Source: Yaniella halotolerans DSM 15476
GTDB lineage: Bacteria; Actinomycetota; Actinomycetes; Actinomycetales; Micrococcaceae
Reading direction: 5' to 3'
NCBI RefSeq assembly: GCF_000420805.1
Contig: NZ_ATVQ01000001.1
Coordinates: forward strand, 1,523,997-1,587,996
DNA: 64,000 bases
A program made the position numbers and the translations under genes. Shown one piece after another: positions 34,272 through 42,727 of the stretch; position 1 is the stretch's first letter, and each line of letters opens with the position of its first letter. The notes beneath the pieces were generated by a model. That model had not been told where the DNA came from. It did no database searches and saw only the letters and a program-made list of their open reading frames with translations.

Positions 34272-35073
34272 GGTCTTCGTCCTCCATCGGGGTTTGCTGC
34301 GAGCCGGTCAAAACGATGTCCCAGCGGTACCCGGTGTTCCATTCGTGGCTGGTGATTGAGTGATCGTAGGTTGCAACCAGGCGGTCGCGTGCCTTTTGGT
34401 CGGTGATCGACTGGTAAATCGGATCCAGCGCAAACAGCGGATCGCCGGGGAAGTACATCTGGGTGATCATGCGCTGTGTGAAGTCCGTGCCGAAGAGTGA
34501 GAAGTGCACGTGTGCTGGACGCCAAGCGTTGTGGTGGTTTTTCCACGGGTATGGAGCCGGCTTGATGGTGGTGAACTCGTAGGTTCCGTCGTCACCGGTG
34601 ATCGCGCGGCCGACACCTGAAAAGTTCGGATCGATCGGGGCCGGGTGCTGGTCACGTTTGTGAATATACCGACCTGCAGCGTTGGCCTGCCATACCTCAA
34701 TGAGTTGGTTTCGTACCGGGCGGCCGTTGCCATCGAGTACGCGTCCACGAATGACGATGCGCTCGCCGATCGGTTCACCATTGTGTTGAATGGTGAGGTT
34801 CGATTCCAACTGGTGGACGTCTCGGTGGCCAAATGCGGGTGAGTATAACTCGATTGTTTCGGGGTCCGTGTGGTGCAGATCCTTTGTTGGGTGCCGCAGC
34901 AGCGATGACCGGTATGGCGGATAGTTCAGTCGCGGTTGGGTCTCTTCCCGCTTGGGATCGGCTTGCACGCTCTGCTCATAGGTGGTGCTAATGTCTTGGA
35001 TTTCGGAGCTGAGGGTCTCCTGAGAGTCGGCTGTGGCCAACGGGTCGAGTTTTGGACTATTCGTAGAGGTCAC
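34261..35073 (-). CDS. pcaH: Protocatechuate 3,4-dioxygenase beta subunit
   Basis: PcaH, 270 residues, holds the non-heme Fe(III) that opens protocatechuate between the hydroxyls. The four ligands are visible: Tyr in AAGRYIHKRDQ, Tyr in PAPYPWKNHHNAW, and two His in RPAHVHFSLFG. GERIVIRGRVLDGNGRPV and LIEVWQANAAGRY are typical. The first 45 residues are an acidic extension not seen in Pseudomonas PcaH. The C-terminus, DEDHDH, lies in the overlap with pcaG. Confidence 0.96.
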   Translation of the reverse strand: MTSTNSPKLDPLATADSQETLSSEIQDISTTYEQSVQADPKREETQPRLNYPPYRSSLLRHPTKDLHHTDPETIELYSPAFGHRDVHQLESNLTIQHNGEPIGERIVIRGRVLDGNGRPVRNQLIEVWQANAAGRYIHKRDQHPAPIDPNFSGVGRAITGDDGTYEFTTIKPAPYPWKNHHNAWRPAHVHFSLFGTDFTQRMITQMYFPGDPLFALDPIYQSITDQKARDRLVATYDHSITSHEWNTGYRWDIVLTGSQQTPMEDEDHDH

Positions 35074-35102
35074 TTCGCCATCCTTTCGTCGTGTCGGTCG
35101 GG

Positions 35103-36293
35103 TTATTCGTGCGGCCAGCCGCAGTATGATTCGGCAAGATATTGACGCCCGTATTTGGAGCCCACTACCGTGTGTAGCTCGCCAATGGCACGGCGGGTTT
35201 CAAAGGAACTTGCGTCTTTGCGGGTGTGGAGCATGCTGGTCATCCAGTATGAGAAGTTCTGGGCTTTCCAGACACGCTTGAGGGCTGTTTCAGAATAATT
35301 GTCGATGCCGGTGGAGTCGCCGGTCTTGAAGAATTGCTCGAGCGCCGCGAAGAGCACTTTTACATCGGCAAAAGCGAGGTTGAGGCCTTTCGCCCCGGTG
35401 GGTGGCACTGTATGCCCGGCATCCCCGGCCAAGAATAGATTGCCCCAGCGCATGGGTTCTGCCACGAAGGACCGAAATTTCAGCACAGTTTTTTCAAAGA
35501 TTGGGCCTCGTTTGAGTTGGAAACCATCGGGGCCATCAACGCGGGCTTGCAGCTCGGCCCAAATTTCGTCCTCGGTCCAGTCATCTGGATTCTCGTCTGG
35601 ATCACACTGGAAGTAATGGCGCTGTACCGTCTCGTTGCGCTGCGAAATGAGTGCGAAACCCCGAGGGGAGTTGGCATAAATGAGTTCTTCGGCGCTCGGG
35701 GGTGCTTCGGTTAGGATGCCGAACCATGCGAAGGGGTATTCAATCTTGTGCTCAACACGAGTTTCAGATGGGATAGCACGCCGGCAGAATGAGCGTGAAC
35801 CGTCGGTGCCGACAATAAGTTCTGCTTCGATTACTCCGGGCTGACCATCAGCATCGGTGTAGTGAATTTTCGGGGTATCCGATTCGACGTCGCTCAGATC
35901 CGTTACGGTGTGTTCGTATCGAACATCGCCCTTGTCGCGTGTACGGGCTGCCGCAAGATCCACGAAGACTTCGTTTTGTGGGTACAGCCATACGGAGGCA
36001 TCAATGAGTTCTTTGAAGTTGATGCGATGTGATTCACCATCAAACCGTAGATCAATACCCTCGTGCTCGTAGCCTATCTCTCGTACGCGAGAGTCGACGC
36101 CGTAGTCGGTCAACATTTGTACCGCACCGGTTTCAAGAATGCCTGCGCGATGGGTGTTCTTGATGGTTTCGTAGTCTCGGGATTCCAACACAATGTTGTC
36201 GATACCTGCACGTGACAGCAGATGCGATAACATCAGTCCGGCTGGGCCGCCGCCGACAATACCCACCTGGGTGGATTCTGCTTGAGTGCTCAC
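35103..36293 (-). CDS. pobA: 4-hydroxybenzoate 3-monooxygenase
   Basis: FAD-dependent aromatic hydroxylase of 396 residues that makes protocatechuate from 4-hydroxybenzoate with NADPH and O2. The FAD-binding GIVGGGPAGLMLSHLL is at 11-26, HRAGILE near 48, the DG motif GTDGSRSFCRRAIP at 160-173, and the FAD/NADPH motif LAGDAGHTVPPTGAKGLNLA at 285-304. This pattern separates PobA from phenol hydroxylases. It leads the operon pobA-pcaH-pcaG-pcaB-pcaL, with pcaH 29 bases downstream. An inverted repeat about 80 bases upstream is a candidate operator. Confidence 0.96.
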   Translation of the reverse strand: MSTQAESTQVGIVGGGPAGLMLSHLLSRAGIDNIVLESRDYETIKNTHRAGILETGAVQMLTDYGVDSRVREIGYEHEGIDLRFDGESHRINFKELIDASVWLYPQNEVFVDLAAARTRDKGDVRYEHTVTDLSDVESDTPKIHYTDADGQPGVIEAELIVGTDGSRSFCRRAIPSETRVEHKIEYPFAWFGILTEAPPSAEELIYANSPRGFALISQRNETVQRHYFQCDPDENPDDWTEDEIWAELQARVDGPDGFQLKRGPIFEKTVLKFRSFVAEPMRWGNLFLAGDAGHTVPPTGAKGLNLAFADVKVLFAALEQFFKTGDSTGIDNYSETALKRVWKAQNFSYWMTSMLHTRKDASSFETRRAIGELHTVVGSKYGRQYLAESYCGWPHE

Positions 36294-36368
36294 GAAAACT
36301 CCTGTCGCGTCAATTACTAGATGGTGTCTCTAACAGTGTGTGGCATATGTCGTGTTCTGCGCCACTAC

Positions 36369-36387
36369 ATTCTCACTCAATGAGAAT
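36369..36387. promoter_or_regulatory. Inverted repeat upstream of pobA
   Basis: ATTCTCA and TGAGAAT around five bases (CTCAA). It lies 76 bases upstream of the pobA ATG, between pobA and the end of an IclR gene. Candidate operator of that IclR protein; different from the pcaF boxes. Confidence 0.4.
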
Positions 36388-37157
36388 TACTCGACGTCGG
36401 GGAGTGGGTGCAGTGCGCGTGAGAGTCCGCGGGACGCGGCCATCAACACTGGTATGACTGCGCCGCGCTGCTCAAAATCTTCGGGGATGACCACCGAAAT
36501 GGCGGCGATTGCGGTGCGATTCTTACCCCGCAACGTGTTGAAGACCGGCACCGCGGCGCCGGTGGTGCCGTCGTCGAGCATGCCATCCAGCATGGCGAAG
36601 CCTTCTTGGCGAATTTGCGCCAACGTCTTGGTGATGTGACCAGAGGATGGGTAGGTCATTTCAGCAGCCTTAGGGTGGGCCAGGAAATATTCGTCAATCA
36701 CGTGGGGCGGTTGGAACGCCAACTGCACTAATCCCATTGACACAGTATGTATAGGCATCCGAGTGGCGACCGTTGCCTGGTTGACCACCGAGTTTCTGGA
36801 CGACAGGCGCTCCACTACCAGAACCTCGTGGTCATCGAGCACCGATAGCTGTGTGTGCTGACGGAAAATAGCTTGGACGTCGTCGAGGAATGGCATCGCA
36901 GCCGTCCGTAGGCTGACCGCTGGCGAAGAACGGGCGGCTAATTCCCAGAGTCGCATGCCCAGTCCGATTGTGCCGTCTGGATAGCGCGTCAGGATATCTT
37001 CGTTCGAAAGTTTTGCGACTAGCCGGTAAGCCGTTGCTTGCGGGATATCTGCTAGGTGGGCCAGGTCAGTCACGCTGAGTTGGCGGCGGTTTGCGTCGAA
37101 AGCAGACAGGATGCGCAGCACGCGGTCCAATACGGTGTCACCGGATGATGTAGTCAT
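36387..37157 (-). CDS. IclR-family regulator, probable pob/pca activator or repressor
   Basis: An IclR protein of 256 residues: HTH with DLAHLADIPQATAYRLVAKL (about 31-50), then an effector domain with HTQLSVLDDHEVLVVERL, NQATVATRMPIHTVSMGLVQ and AAVPVFNTLRGKNRTAIAAI. It differs clearly from the PcaR in this window. Its end is 94 bases upstream of pobA on the same strand, suggesting it controls the pobA operon or the neighbouring transporter. Effector, perhaps 4-hydroxybenzoate, is inference. Confidence 0.87.
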   Translation of the reverse strand: MTTSSGDTVLDRVLRILSAFDANRRQLSVTDLAHLADIPQATAYRLVAKLSNEDILTRYPDGTIGLGMRLWELAARSSPAVSLRTAAMPFLDDVQAIFRQHTQLSVLDDHEVLVVERLSSRNSVVNQATVATRMPIHTVSMGLVQLAFQPPHVIDEYFLAHPKAAEMTYPSSGHITKTLAQIRQEGFAMLDGMLDDGTTGAAVPVFNTLRGKNRTAIAAISVVIPEDFEQRGAVIPVLMAASRGLSRALHPLPDVE

Positions 37158-37231
37158 GACTTCTCTAGTCTATCTCGGCAGTCGTGCAGCAGCGTTGGCG
37201 TTAGTGCGCGATGTGGGGAGGACGTAACGCC

Positions 37232-37271
37232 AAAGGGCGTGACTCGAAGAGGTTCTCGAGTCACGCCCTAG
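37232..37271 (-). terminator. Terminator of the MFS transporter gene
   Basis: AGGGCGTGACTCGA and TCGAGTCACGCCCT form a perfect 14-bp stem with an 8-base loop (37234-37269), followed by TTT in the minus reading, 19 bases after the MFS stop. Confidence 0.8.
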
Positions 37272-37287
37272 TGGCAAGTCGATTTTT

Positions 37288-38580
37288 CTACCTTTGATAG
37301 CGAGATGCAGCCGTTATTTTTGAACGCACTGGGTCGCTGGCTGGTTGCCCCTCGCTTTGAGGGGTCCTGGGTTCGCGTGCCATACGGACACCGAGAACGC
37401 TTAGTGCGGACAGGGCGGCAATCATCCACCAGCCGAGGTCAGAGCTGCCAAGTTCGGTTCCGAGCGTGTAAACATACGGGAACACCACAGCTCCGAGGTT
37501 TCCGAGGGTTAGGACAAGCCCTAGTGCAGTGGCGAAATCCTTGCTCGAGACTTGGTCGGGGTATTCCGAGGGGGAAACACTGGCAGGCGACAGATACATC
37601 ATGCCAAAGAGTCCGATTGCGCTGAGGATGACCCACAGCATGATGCTGTTGGCTACTGGGATCAAAGCCAGTAAGGCGACGATGAGGGCTGCTGGAATCC
37701 AGAGGGTGGACAAGAACTTCTTTGCCCGATCAGCCCAAATACCGCCCAGGATCGAGCCGGGGATACCAATTAAGAGCATGACCAAGCCTAAGAGGCTAGC
37801 ATTCGAGCCGCTAAAGCCATGTTCTGATTCTGCGTAGCCTGGAGCAAGCTGTGACACAGTAAAGAATGCGCCGTAGGCAGCGACACTTACTATTCCGATG
37901 CCCCACAGTGTCTTCGATTTGAGGAGTTTGACAGTAGCGGACCAGCTAAACTCGTCTCCTTCAAGCTCGTCCATTTGCCCCGGAATCTGAATTAATGCGG
38001 CACCAGCGAGAGCAATAATGAGTCCAAGGCCGGCGGCCATCCATAAACTGGCGCGCCAACCGTAGGCTTCCATTAGGAACGTTCAGACATACAAGCCGAT
38101 GGCTGAGCCGCCGGTGAGCCCGAGGCCATTCAGGATGCCCGCTACGAGTTTCCCGTTTTCAGGTTTGGACCAATATGCGCCCAGCGGGAAGACAGACGCA
38201 ACGATGAGAGACATGCCGACCCCGCCGACGAACCGCGCTGAGAGCATCAGTCCGTAACTGCTCGACAGCGCGATAAGTGCGCTCGATGCGGCAGTGATAA
38301 AACCGCCCCAGACGGCTACTTTCTTGAGGCCCCAAGCGGCTGCTGCGAAGCCAGCAGGTATGTGCGCAATGGCGTAGCCAAGGAACCAGAGTGAAACCAT
38401 CAACCCGACTTGAGAATAACTGAGACCAAACTCGGTAGTTAGCGTCGGGTAAGCAGGCACGACCGCATACATCTGTAACCCGTACGAGAATGCCAGCAGC
38501 GTCGAAACTGTAATGACTATTCCGCCCGTTCGTTTTTTCGGGGGCGCCCCTATCAAATTTGGTGTTGTATCAGTCGTCAA
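37288..38580 (-). pseudogene. MFS transporter of aromatic acids, interrupted by in-frame TGA
   Basis: The reading frame runs from a TTG at 38580 (GGAGG nine bases upstream, 38589-38593) and encodes the first six helices (LLAFSYGLQMYAVVPAYPTL, then LPxGxxxDR-like GLKKVAVWGGF loop and FVGGVGMSLIVASVFPLG) up to GLYV. TGA follows at 38083-38085. Three codons later the same frame continues with MEAYGWRASLWMAAGLGL and six more helices to 37288. Without the stop the protein would have 430 residues, the normal MFS size, so a single nonsense change (TGG or CGA to TGA) split it. It may be dead, read through, or a sequencing error. The neighbourhood suggests uptake of 4-hydroxybenzoate or protocatechuate, inference only. 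Confidence 0.75.
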
Positions 38581-39415
38581 AAAGTGATCCTCCAGGTATC
38601 GGTGTTGATGATGTTCTAGTTCAGCGGCGATATAGCCGCGATAAACCTCCACAAGTCCTCGTGCGGTCAAATCCAAGGTCTGCAGCGCAAAATAAAACGC
38701 ATCACGGCAGTTGCGTGTTGATGCAGTCAAAAATCTCGTCAAGTGACGTGAAAATTGGCATCTCTCCCGCGTAGAAAGAGGGGTCTGGTGGCCGAATTCT
38801 CGTGTCTATCGCCGTCGTGCTCTGAGCCGGACGTGCTAGTGGCTTGACCCTATTTCAGCCTAACGAGCTTGGGGGATTTGTACAGTTGAACTGTCACGAT
38901 GAGGTCGTTATAGCGCTACGACGACTCACATTTCTTGGGCTTGCTCGAGATCGTTAAACGCACGATTTGTAGAGGCAGTATCTGTTGTCATACCAAAAGG
39001 CTGGCGTACTGTTGCCCTTGTCGCTGTTGGCATTTCGGAGAATGCGGGCTGATTCGTCAGTTGGATTCCGCGTGTGATCGAAGCTCGGATAGTGCGTCAA
39101 GATGACACTTGACATGCGCCCACAATTATGCCTTCAAAGAACAATGCGTTACGGTCTGAGAATACAGGGTAAGCACGGATAGTTCCTTCTGCGACTAGGG
39201 GGCTTGGTTTCGTGTATTTATCGGGGACCTGACAAGTGAAAGGCCATCACTTTCTGTGGGCGAGGACCACTCTGGGTCGAGGTTCGATCCGACGTTCGTG
39301 CTTGGTTGTTGAGCAATTAACTGGAACATGCGAATGGTGCCACTGCCGAGAAGAGCAAATCGAGGGCTAGTGTTTGGTCGCCATTGTGGAGTCACGAGCA
39401 AATCTGATGTAAAAC
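38581..39415. other. Gene-poor region
   Basis: No gene found over about 830 bases. The open frame of the transporter extends upstream to an ATG at 38742, but that part has no membrane segment and precedes a better start. A 13-bp palindrome ACAGTT-G-AACTGT is at 38882-38894. Stops fall in all frames and no ribosome site leads a long frame; it may be decayed sequence. Confidence 0.4.
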
Positions 39416-39464
39416 AGAAAAACTCGGGTGAGAACAGCAGTTTCTGCAAAGTTCTCACCCGAGT
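39416..39464 (-). terminator. Terminator of tRNA-Ser(TGA)
   Basis: In the minus reading ACTCGGGTGAGAAC and GTTCTCACCCGAGT form a perfect 14-bp stem, followed by TTTTT. Confidence 0.9.
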
Positions 39465-39471
39465 GATGTGG

Positions 39472-39559
39472 CGGATGGTGGGGGATTTGAACCCCCGGGA
39501 CGGGGTTGCCGCCCTCTGGTTTTCAAGACCAGCTCCTTCGGCCGCTCGGACAACCATCC
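39472..39559 (-). tRNA. tRNA-Ser(TGA)
   Basis: An 88-base class II tRNA: acceptor stem GGATGGT/ACCATCC, anticodon loop CTTGAAA (anticodon TGA), long variable arm, T loop TTCAAAT, discriminator G. Reads UCA and, with wobble, other UCN codons. Confidence 0.95.
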
Positions 39560-39672
39560 AGACGAGGATTTATTGTACCTGTTCTAGGGGTCAGGTACAT
39601 AATCGTGAGTGTCTCAGCCGCTAGATGGTCACGTATTGACGTCTTTCAGGGCTACTGGCGAGGATGAAAAGC

Positions 39673-40689
39673 ATGTCATTACCTTCACAAATGCAAGCAG
39701 TCCGCTTTATACCGCAGCCCGGAAGTGAGAAGGCTTCTAAAGCTGAGCCGGCCGATATTCATGTGGTGAGTCATGAGGTACCCAAGCCAGAGGCGGGAGA
39801 AGTCCTGATCAAGGTCGAGGCCGCCGGGGTTAACAATGCGGATCTGTTGCAGCGAGTGGGAGGCTATAACGTTCCGGAGGGTGCGACGGATATCCCTGGG
39901 TTGGAGATAGCTGGCACAGTCGCGGCACTCGGTGAGGGGGTAAGTAATTGGCACGTAGGTGACCGAGTCTGCGCACTGCTGGGTGGAGGTGGCTACGCTG
40001 AATATGTAGCTGTCGATGCACGCCAAGTGATTCCAGTCCCGGACCAGTTAGATCTTTATGAAGCCGCTGGCATTGTCGAAACAGCGGCAACAGTGTGGTT
40101 TAACGTCTTTATGACCGCGGCATTTCAGGCGGGGGATCACGTGCTCATTCACGGCGGCTCCGGCGGGATCGGCACCATGGCAATCCAGATGGTCAAAGCC
40201 ATGGGTGGATATCCGATAGCTACGGCAGGTTCCGATGCCAAGGTCGAATACTCTCAATTCCTGGGCGCACAGGGCATCAACTATCGCACCGAGGACTTCG
40301 TCGAGCGGATTGAGGAGATCACCGATGGTCACGGCGCCGACATCATTCTGGACATAATCGCTGGCGAATATTCAGAAGAGAATATGCGTGCGTTAGCCCA
40401 TGGTGGGCGTTGGGTGGTTATTGGCACGCAAGGTGGGATTAAGGGGCCTATTAACTTTCTACGCATGATGACTAAACAGGCTGTTCTGACCGGTAATCTC
40501 CTGCGCCCGCGTTCCGCTGAGGAGAAGGGTGAAATCCTGAGTGGACTGGTGGAGCATATCTGGCCACACTTTGTTGACGGGACGATCGACCCGCTGATCG
40601 CGCAGACTTTTCAGCTTAGCCAGACCGCAGAGGCGTACGAGCGTTTTTCCGAGTCTGACCGGGTTGGAAAAATTGTCCTGACGATGTGA
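39673..40689 (+). CDS. NAD(P)H:quinone oxidoreductase, zinc-free MDR family
   Basis: Medium-chain dehydrogenase-fold protein of 338 residues with VNNADLLQRVGGYNVPEGA, GDRVCALLGGGGYAEY, the NADPH loop IHGGSGGIGTMAIQMVKAMG and RVGKIVLTM at the end. No zinc ligands are present, as in quinone oxidoreductase and its PIG3-like relatives. The ATG at 39673 follows GAGG with nine bases spacing; an ATG at 39664 touches that site and is less likely. The next gene begins 11 bases later, so the two are probably cotranscribed. Confidence 0.9.
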   Translation: MSLPSQMQAVRFIPQPGSEKASKAEPADIHVVSHEVPKPEAGEVLIKVEAAGVNNADLLQRVGGYNVPEGATDIPGLEIAGTVAALGEGVSNWHVGDRVCALLGGGGYAEYVAVDARQVIPVPDQLDLYEAAGIVETAATVWFNVFMTAAFQAGDHVLIHGGSGGIGTMAIQMVKAMGGYPIATAGSDAKVEYSQFLGAQGINYRTEDFVERIEEITDGHGADIILDIIAGEYSEENMRALAHGGRWVVIGTQGGIKGPINFLRMMTKQAVLTGNLLRPRSAEEKGEILSGLVEHIWPHFVDGTIDPLIAQTFQLSQTAEAYERFSESDRVGKIVLTM

Positions 40690-40700
40690 GACACTAAGTG

Positions 40701-41150
40701 ATGATGAAACCAGGTCCGTTTGCGCGCCGTCGCGAGGCAAAGAAACTCGATGCAGAGCTTGGCAACCTTTTGTGGCGCCAAGCCCATGATCGTTTTGCGC
40801 GGTCGCTCGACCGATATTGGCAAGTCGTTGAGTCCGAACGTACAAGTGCAGTTACCCAAGAGGAATATAACGGCTTGGTCAATGCTGGCAACGCTCTAGT
40901 CGACGCGCTGGCCACGGTACGTACAATTTGTGCTGCGGCACGTCAGCGTTATGGCGAGCAAGAGCTGAATGTTCCAGCTGGCGCTGACGAAGTGCATCGT
41001 ATGATGTCGCGTGCGGCCAATGATCTAGCTGCCACGGCACAAGCTGTTGCCATGTACAAGCGTGGGCAAGCCAATGTGCTATCCGTTGGCAGACGTGCAG
41101 AAAAAGTACTGGAGTCAGTTACAGCTGCCAAGGACCTCATGAAACGATAA
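40701..41150 (+). CDS. Hypothetical helical protein
   Basis: Not recognised. A soluble, mostly helical protein of 149 residues, basic at the start (PFARRREAKKLDAEL) with long Ala-rich helices (NALVDALATVRTICAAARQR and NDLAATAQAVAMYKRGQANV) and no membrane segment. It starts 11 bases after the quinone oxidoreductase stop, with two ATGs and a GTG in a row; no strong ribosome site is seen, so the pair may be coupled. Conservation in Micrococcales next to such oxidoreductases is my recollection, not shown here. Confidence 0.65.
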   Translation: MMKPGPFARRREAKKLDAELGNLLWRQAHDRFARSLDRYWQVVESERTSAVTQEEYNGLVNAGNALVDALATVRTICAAARQRYGEQELNVPAGADEVHRMMSRAANDLAATAQAVAMYKRGQANVLSVGRRAEKVLESVTAAKDLMKR

Positions 41151-41207
41151 TGCGGTTGGACGGTCAGTCGCATACAGTCCACGGGTGACCAGGGCTTTGA
41201 AGGGGTC

Positions 41208-41219
41208 TACAGTGGGACT
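41208..41219 (+). promoter_or_regulatory. Leaderless promoter of TVP38-like gene
   Basis: TACAGT (41208-41213) then six bases, then ATG at 41220; no ribosome site. Confidence 0.45.
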
Positions 41220-41927
41220 ATGTCCCCAGAATGTGACGAATCAGCAGCGGCTCAGCACGATCCTGAGCAAGACCGATTCGACTGGGCGCTGATAGTCCGT
41301 AACACGGTTCTAGTTGTCGTGTTGTTTATTTTCCTGTGGCTGCTGTTTAACGTTGAATTGCCATCGGCAGATCGACTGCGCGACATGATTGACTCCTGGG
41401 GCTGGGCAGCCTGGCTGGTGTTCATTGGAATTTACGCGTTGGTTGCGATGACGCCCATTCCCGTCACGGTTATGGCGGTGACCGCAGGTCTGTTATTCGG
41501 CGTTATTGACGGCACTGTGCTGTCGGTAATCGGTGTCCTTCTCGGCTGCTGGGGTGGTTACTGGTTGGCACGAGGCCTGGGCCGCCAAGTGACGGTCAAA
41601 ATGCTTGGGACGCGAGCAAGAACAGTTGAGCGACATCTTGATCAAGCCGGATTAGAGGCCATTGTTGTCTTGCGTCTCTTACCGGGTTTTCCGTATTGGC
41701 CGGTGAACTACGGGAGCGGGGCTTTCGGTGTGGGCCAACGTGACTTTCTCATCGGAAGCGCACTTGCCGTGATACCGGGTCAACTTTCGTTGGTGGCCGT
41801 CGGTGCATTGATTTCGAATCCGAACATCTTCACCGGTACAACCGTTGCGGTCAGTTGGGCCATCGTGTTGGTGATGACTGTTTTGGCCTATTGGCGTTGG
41901 AAGGCGGCGCGTCCAAAGGGCGAATGA
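41220..41927 (+). CDS. TVP38/TMEM64 family membrane protein
   Basis: A 235-residue membrane protein of the VTT (DedA/TVP38) superfamily. After an acidic cytosolic start (about 1-24), hydrophobic segments cover residues 26-44, 60-95, 98-118, 140-200 and 205-228. The conserved core is TPIPVTVMAVTAGLLFGVID with the re-entrant helix, and VLRLLPGFPYWPVNYGSG matches the second half-repeat. VTT proteins are thought to act in lipid scrambling or transport across the inner membrane; the exact role here is unknown. A -10 box six bases before the ATG suggests a leaderless mRNA. Confidence 0.88.
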   Translation: MSPECDESAAAQHDPEQDRFDWALIVRNTVLVVVLFIFLWLLFNVELPSADRLRDMIDSWGWAAWLVFIGIYALVAMTPIPVTVMAVTAGLLFGVIDGTVLSVIGVLLGCWGGYWLARGLGRQVTVKMLGTRARTVERHLDQAGLEAIVVLRLLPGFPYWPVNYGSGAFGVGQRDFLIGSALAVIPGQLSLVAVGALISNPNIFTGTTVAVSWAIVLVMTVLAYWRWKAARPKGE

Positions 41928-41992
41928 TTCCACGCATAGAACACGGTGTCGCCTATCACTACGGGCATACCGCAAGTGAAGTTCGTATACGA

Positions 41993-42017
41993 AAAACTTG
42001 CACAGCGTGCAAGTTTT
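41993..42017. promoter_or_regulatory. 25-bp TetR operator
   Basis: AAAACTTGCAC-AGC-GTGCAAGTTTT, a perfect 11-bp inverted repeat. It lies 18 bases before the TetR ATG, with TTGCAC (41998-42003) as a possible -35 and TAGGCT (42022-42027) as a possible -10, so binding would block the promoter of the tetR-transporter pair. Confidence 0.65.
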
Positions 42018-42035
42018 GGTTTAGGCTCGTCTTCT

Positions 42036-42674
42036 ATGGTTTTTCAAGAAGATGCGTTCCTGGGGCGGCGTGAGCAAAAGAAGCTCGAAACACGACGAGC
42101 AATCAGAGATGCTGCATTAGACCTGGCGCTGGAAGACGGCTTGGAAAGCCTTACCGTTGAACTCATTGCGCACAACGCTGGTGTTTCACCAAGAACATTT
42201 TTCAATTACTTCGCCAGCAAAGAAGATGCGTTGGTGACGGAAGCTGCCGAAGGTGCGACACAGGTGCGAGCCCTGTTATTGGAACGGCCCGCTGAGGAAT
42301 CCCCGATGCGAGCGTTGCATCACGCTATTATCACGAGCGATTATTACGGATCTATCCCGCCAGACCGTGATCGGCTTCTTGCCCGGCAGCGTCTAACTCA
42401 AGACCATCCCTCGTTGATGGCTCACCAGCTGGGAAAGATCGCTAATGCGGAACGCACATTTGCAGTAGCACTTGCTGAACGCATGGACACTGACATTGAT
42501 CAAGATTTGGTGCCTGAGCTGTTAGCCGCGACGGCGGTGAGCATTATTCGTGTGGCAATGCGCCACTGGGTGGCCGAGGGCGACAGGCCGCTCTATGAAC
42601 TGATCGATATGGCGTTCAAGCGTTTTGAAGACATGGACCTGTTTAGCGATGGGGCCGTTGGTGCTACTTCGTAG
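42036..42674 (+). CDS. TetR-family regulator
   Basis: A TetR protein of 212 residues. The HTH segment is LTVELIAHNAGVSPRTFFNY FASKEDAL in order (about 34-61), and RRAIRDAALDLALEDGLESL leads into it; the rest is a helical ligand domain. The ATG at 42036 is chosen because the 25-bp operator and -10 box lie just upstream; a longer frame to 41946 would include them. It is 53 bases before a DHA2 transporter gene on the same strand, so it probably represses itself and the pump and responds to a pump substrate. Confidence 0.9.
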   Translation: MVFQEDAFLGRREQKKLETRRAIRDAALDLALEDGLESLTVELIAHNAGVSPRTFFNYFASKEDALVTEAAEGATQVRALLLERPAEESPMRALHHAIITSDYYGSIPPDRDRLLARQRLTQDHPSLMAHQLGKIANAERTFAVALAERMDTDIDQDLVPELLAATAVSIIRVAMRHWVAEGDRPLYELIDMAFKRFEDMDLFSDGAVGATS

Positions 42675-42727
42675 CACCGAGGACAGAGTTTTTCATGGCG
42701 GCAGAAGTGAAGGAGAGATGACAGCGA

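Noticed and set aside
38580..38742. Extra N-terminal part of the MFS frame
   Set aside because: No membrane segment or homology, and GGAGG stands nine bases before the TTG at 38580.
38882..38894. 13-bp palindrome in the gene-poor region as an operator
   Set aside because: Too far (about 300 bases) from any start and not repeated elsewhere; kept only as a note in the region entry.
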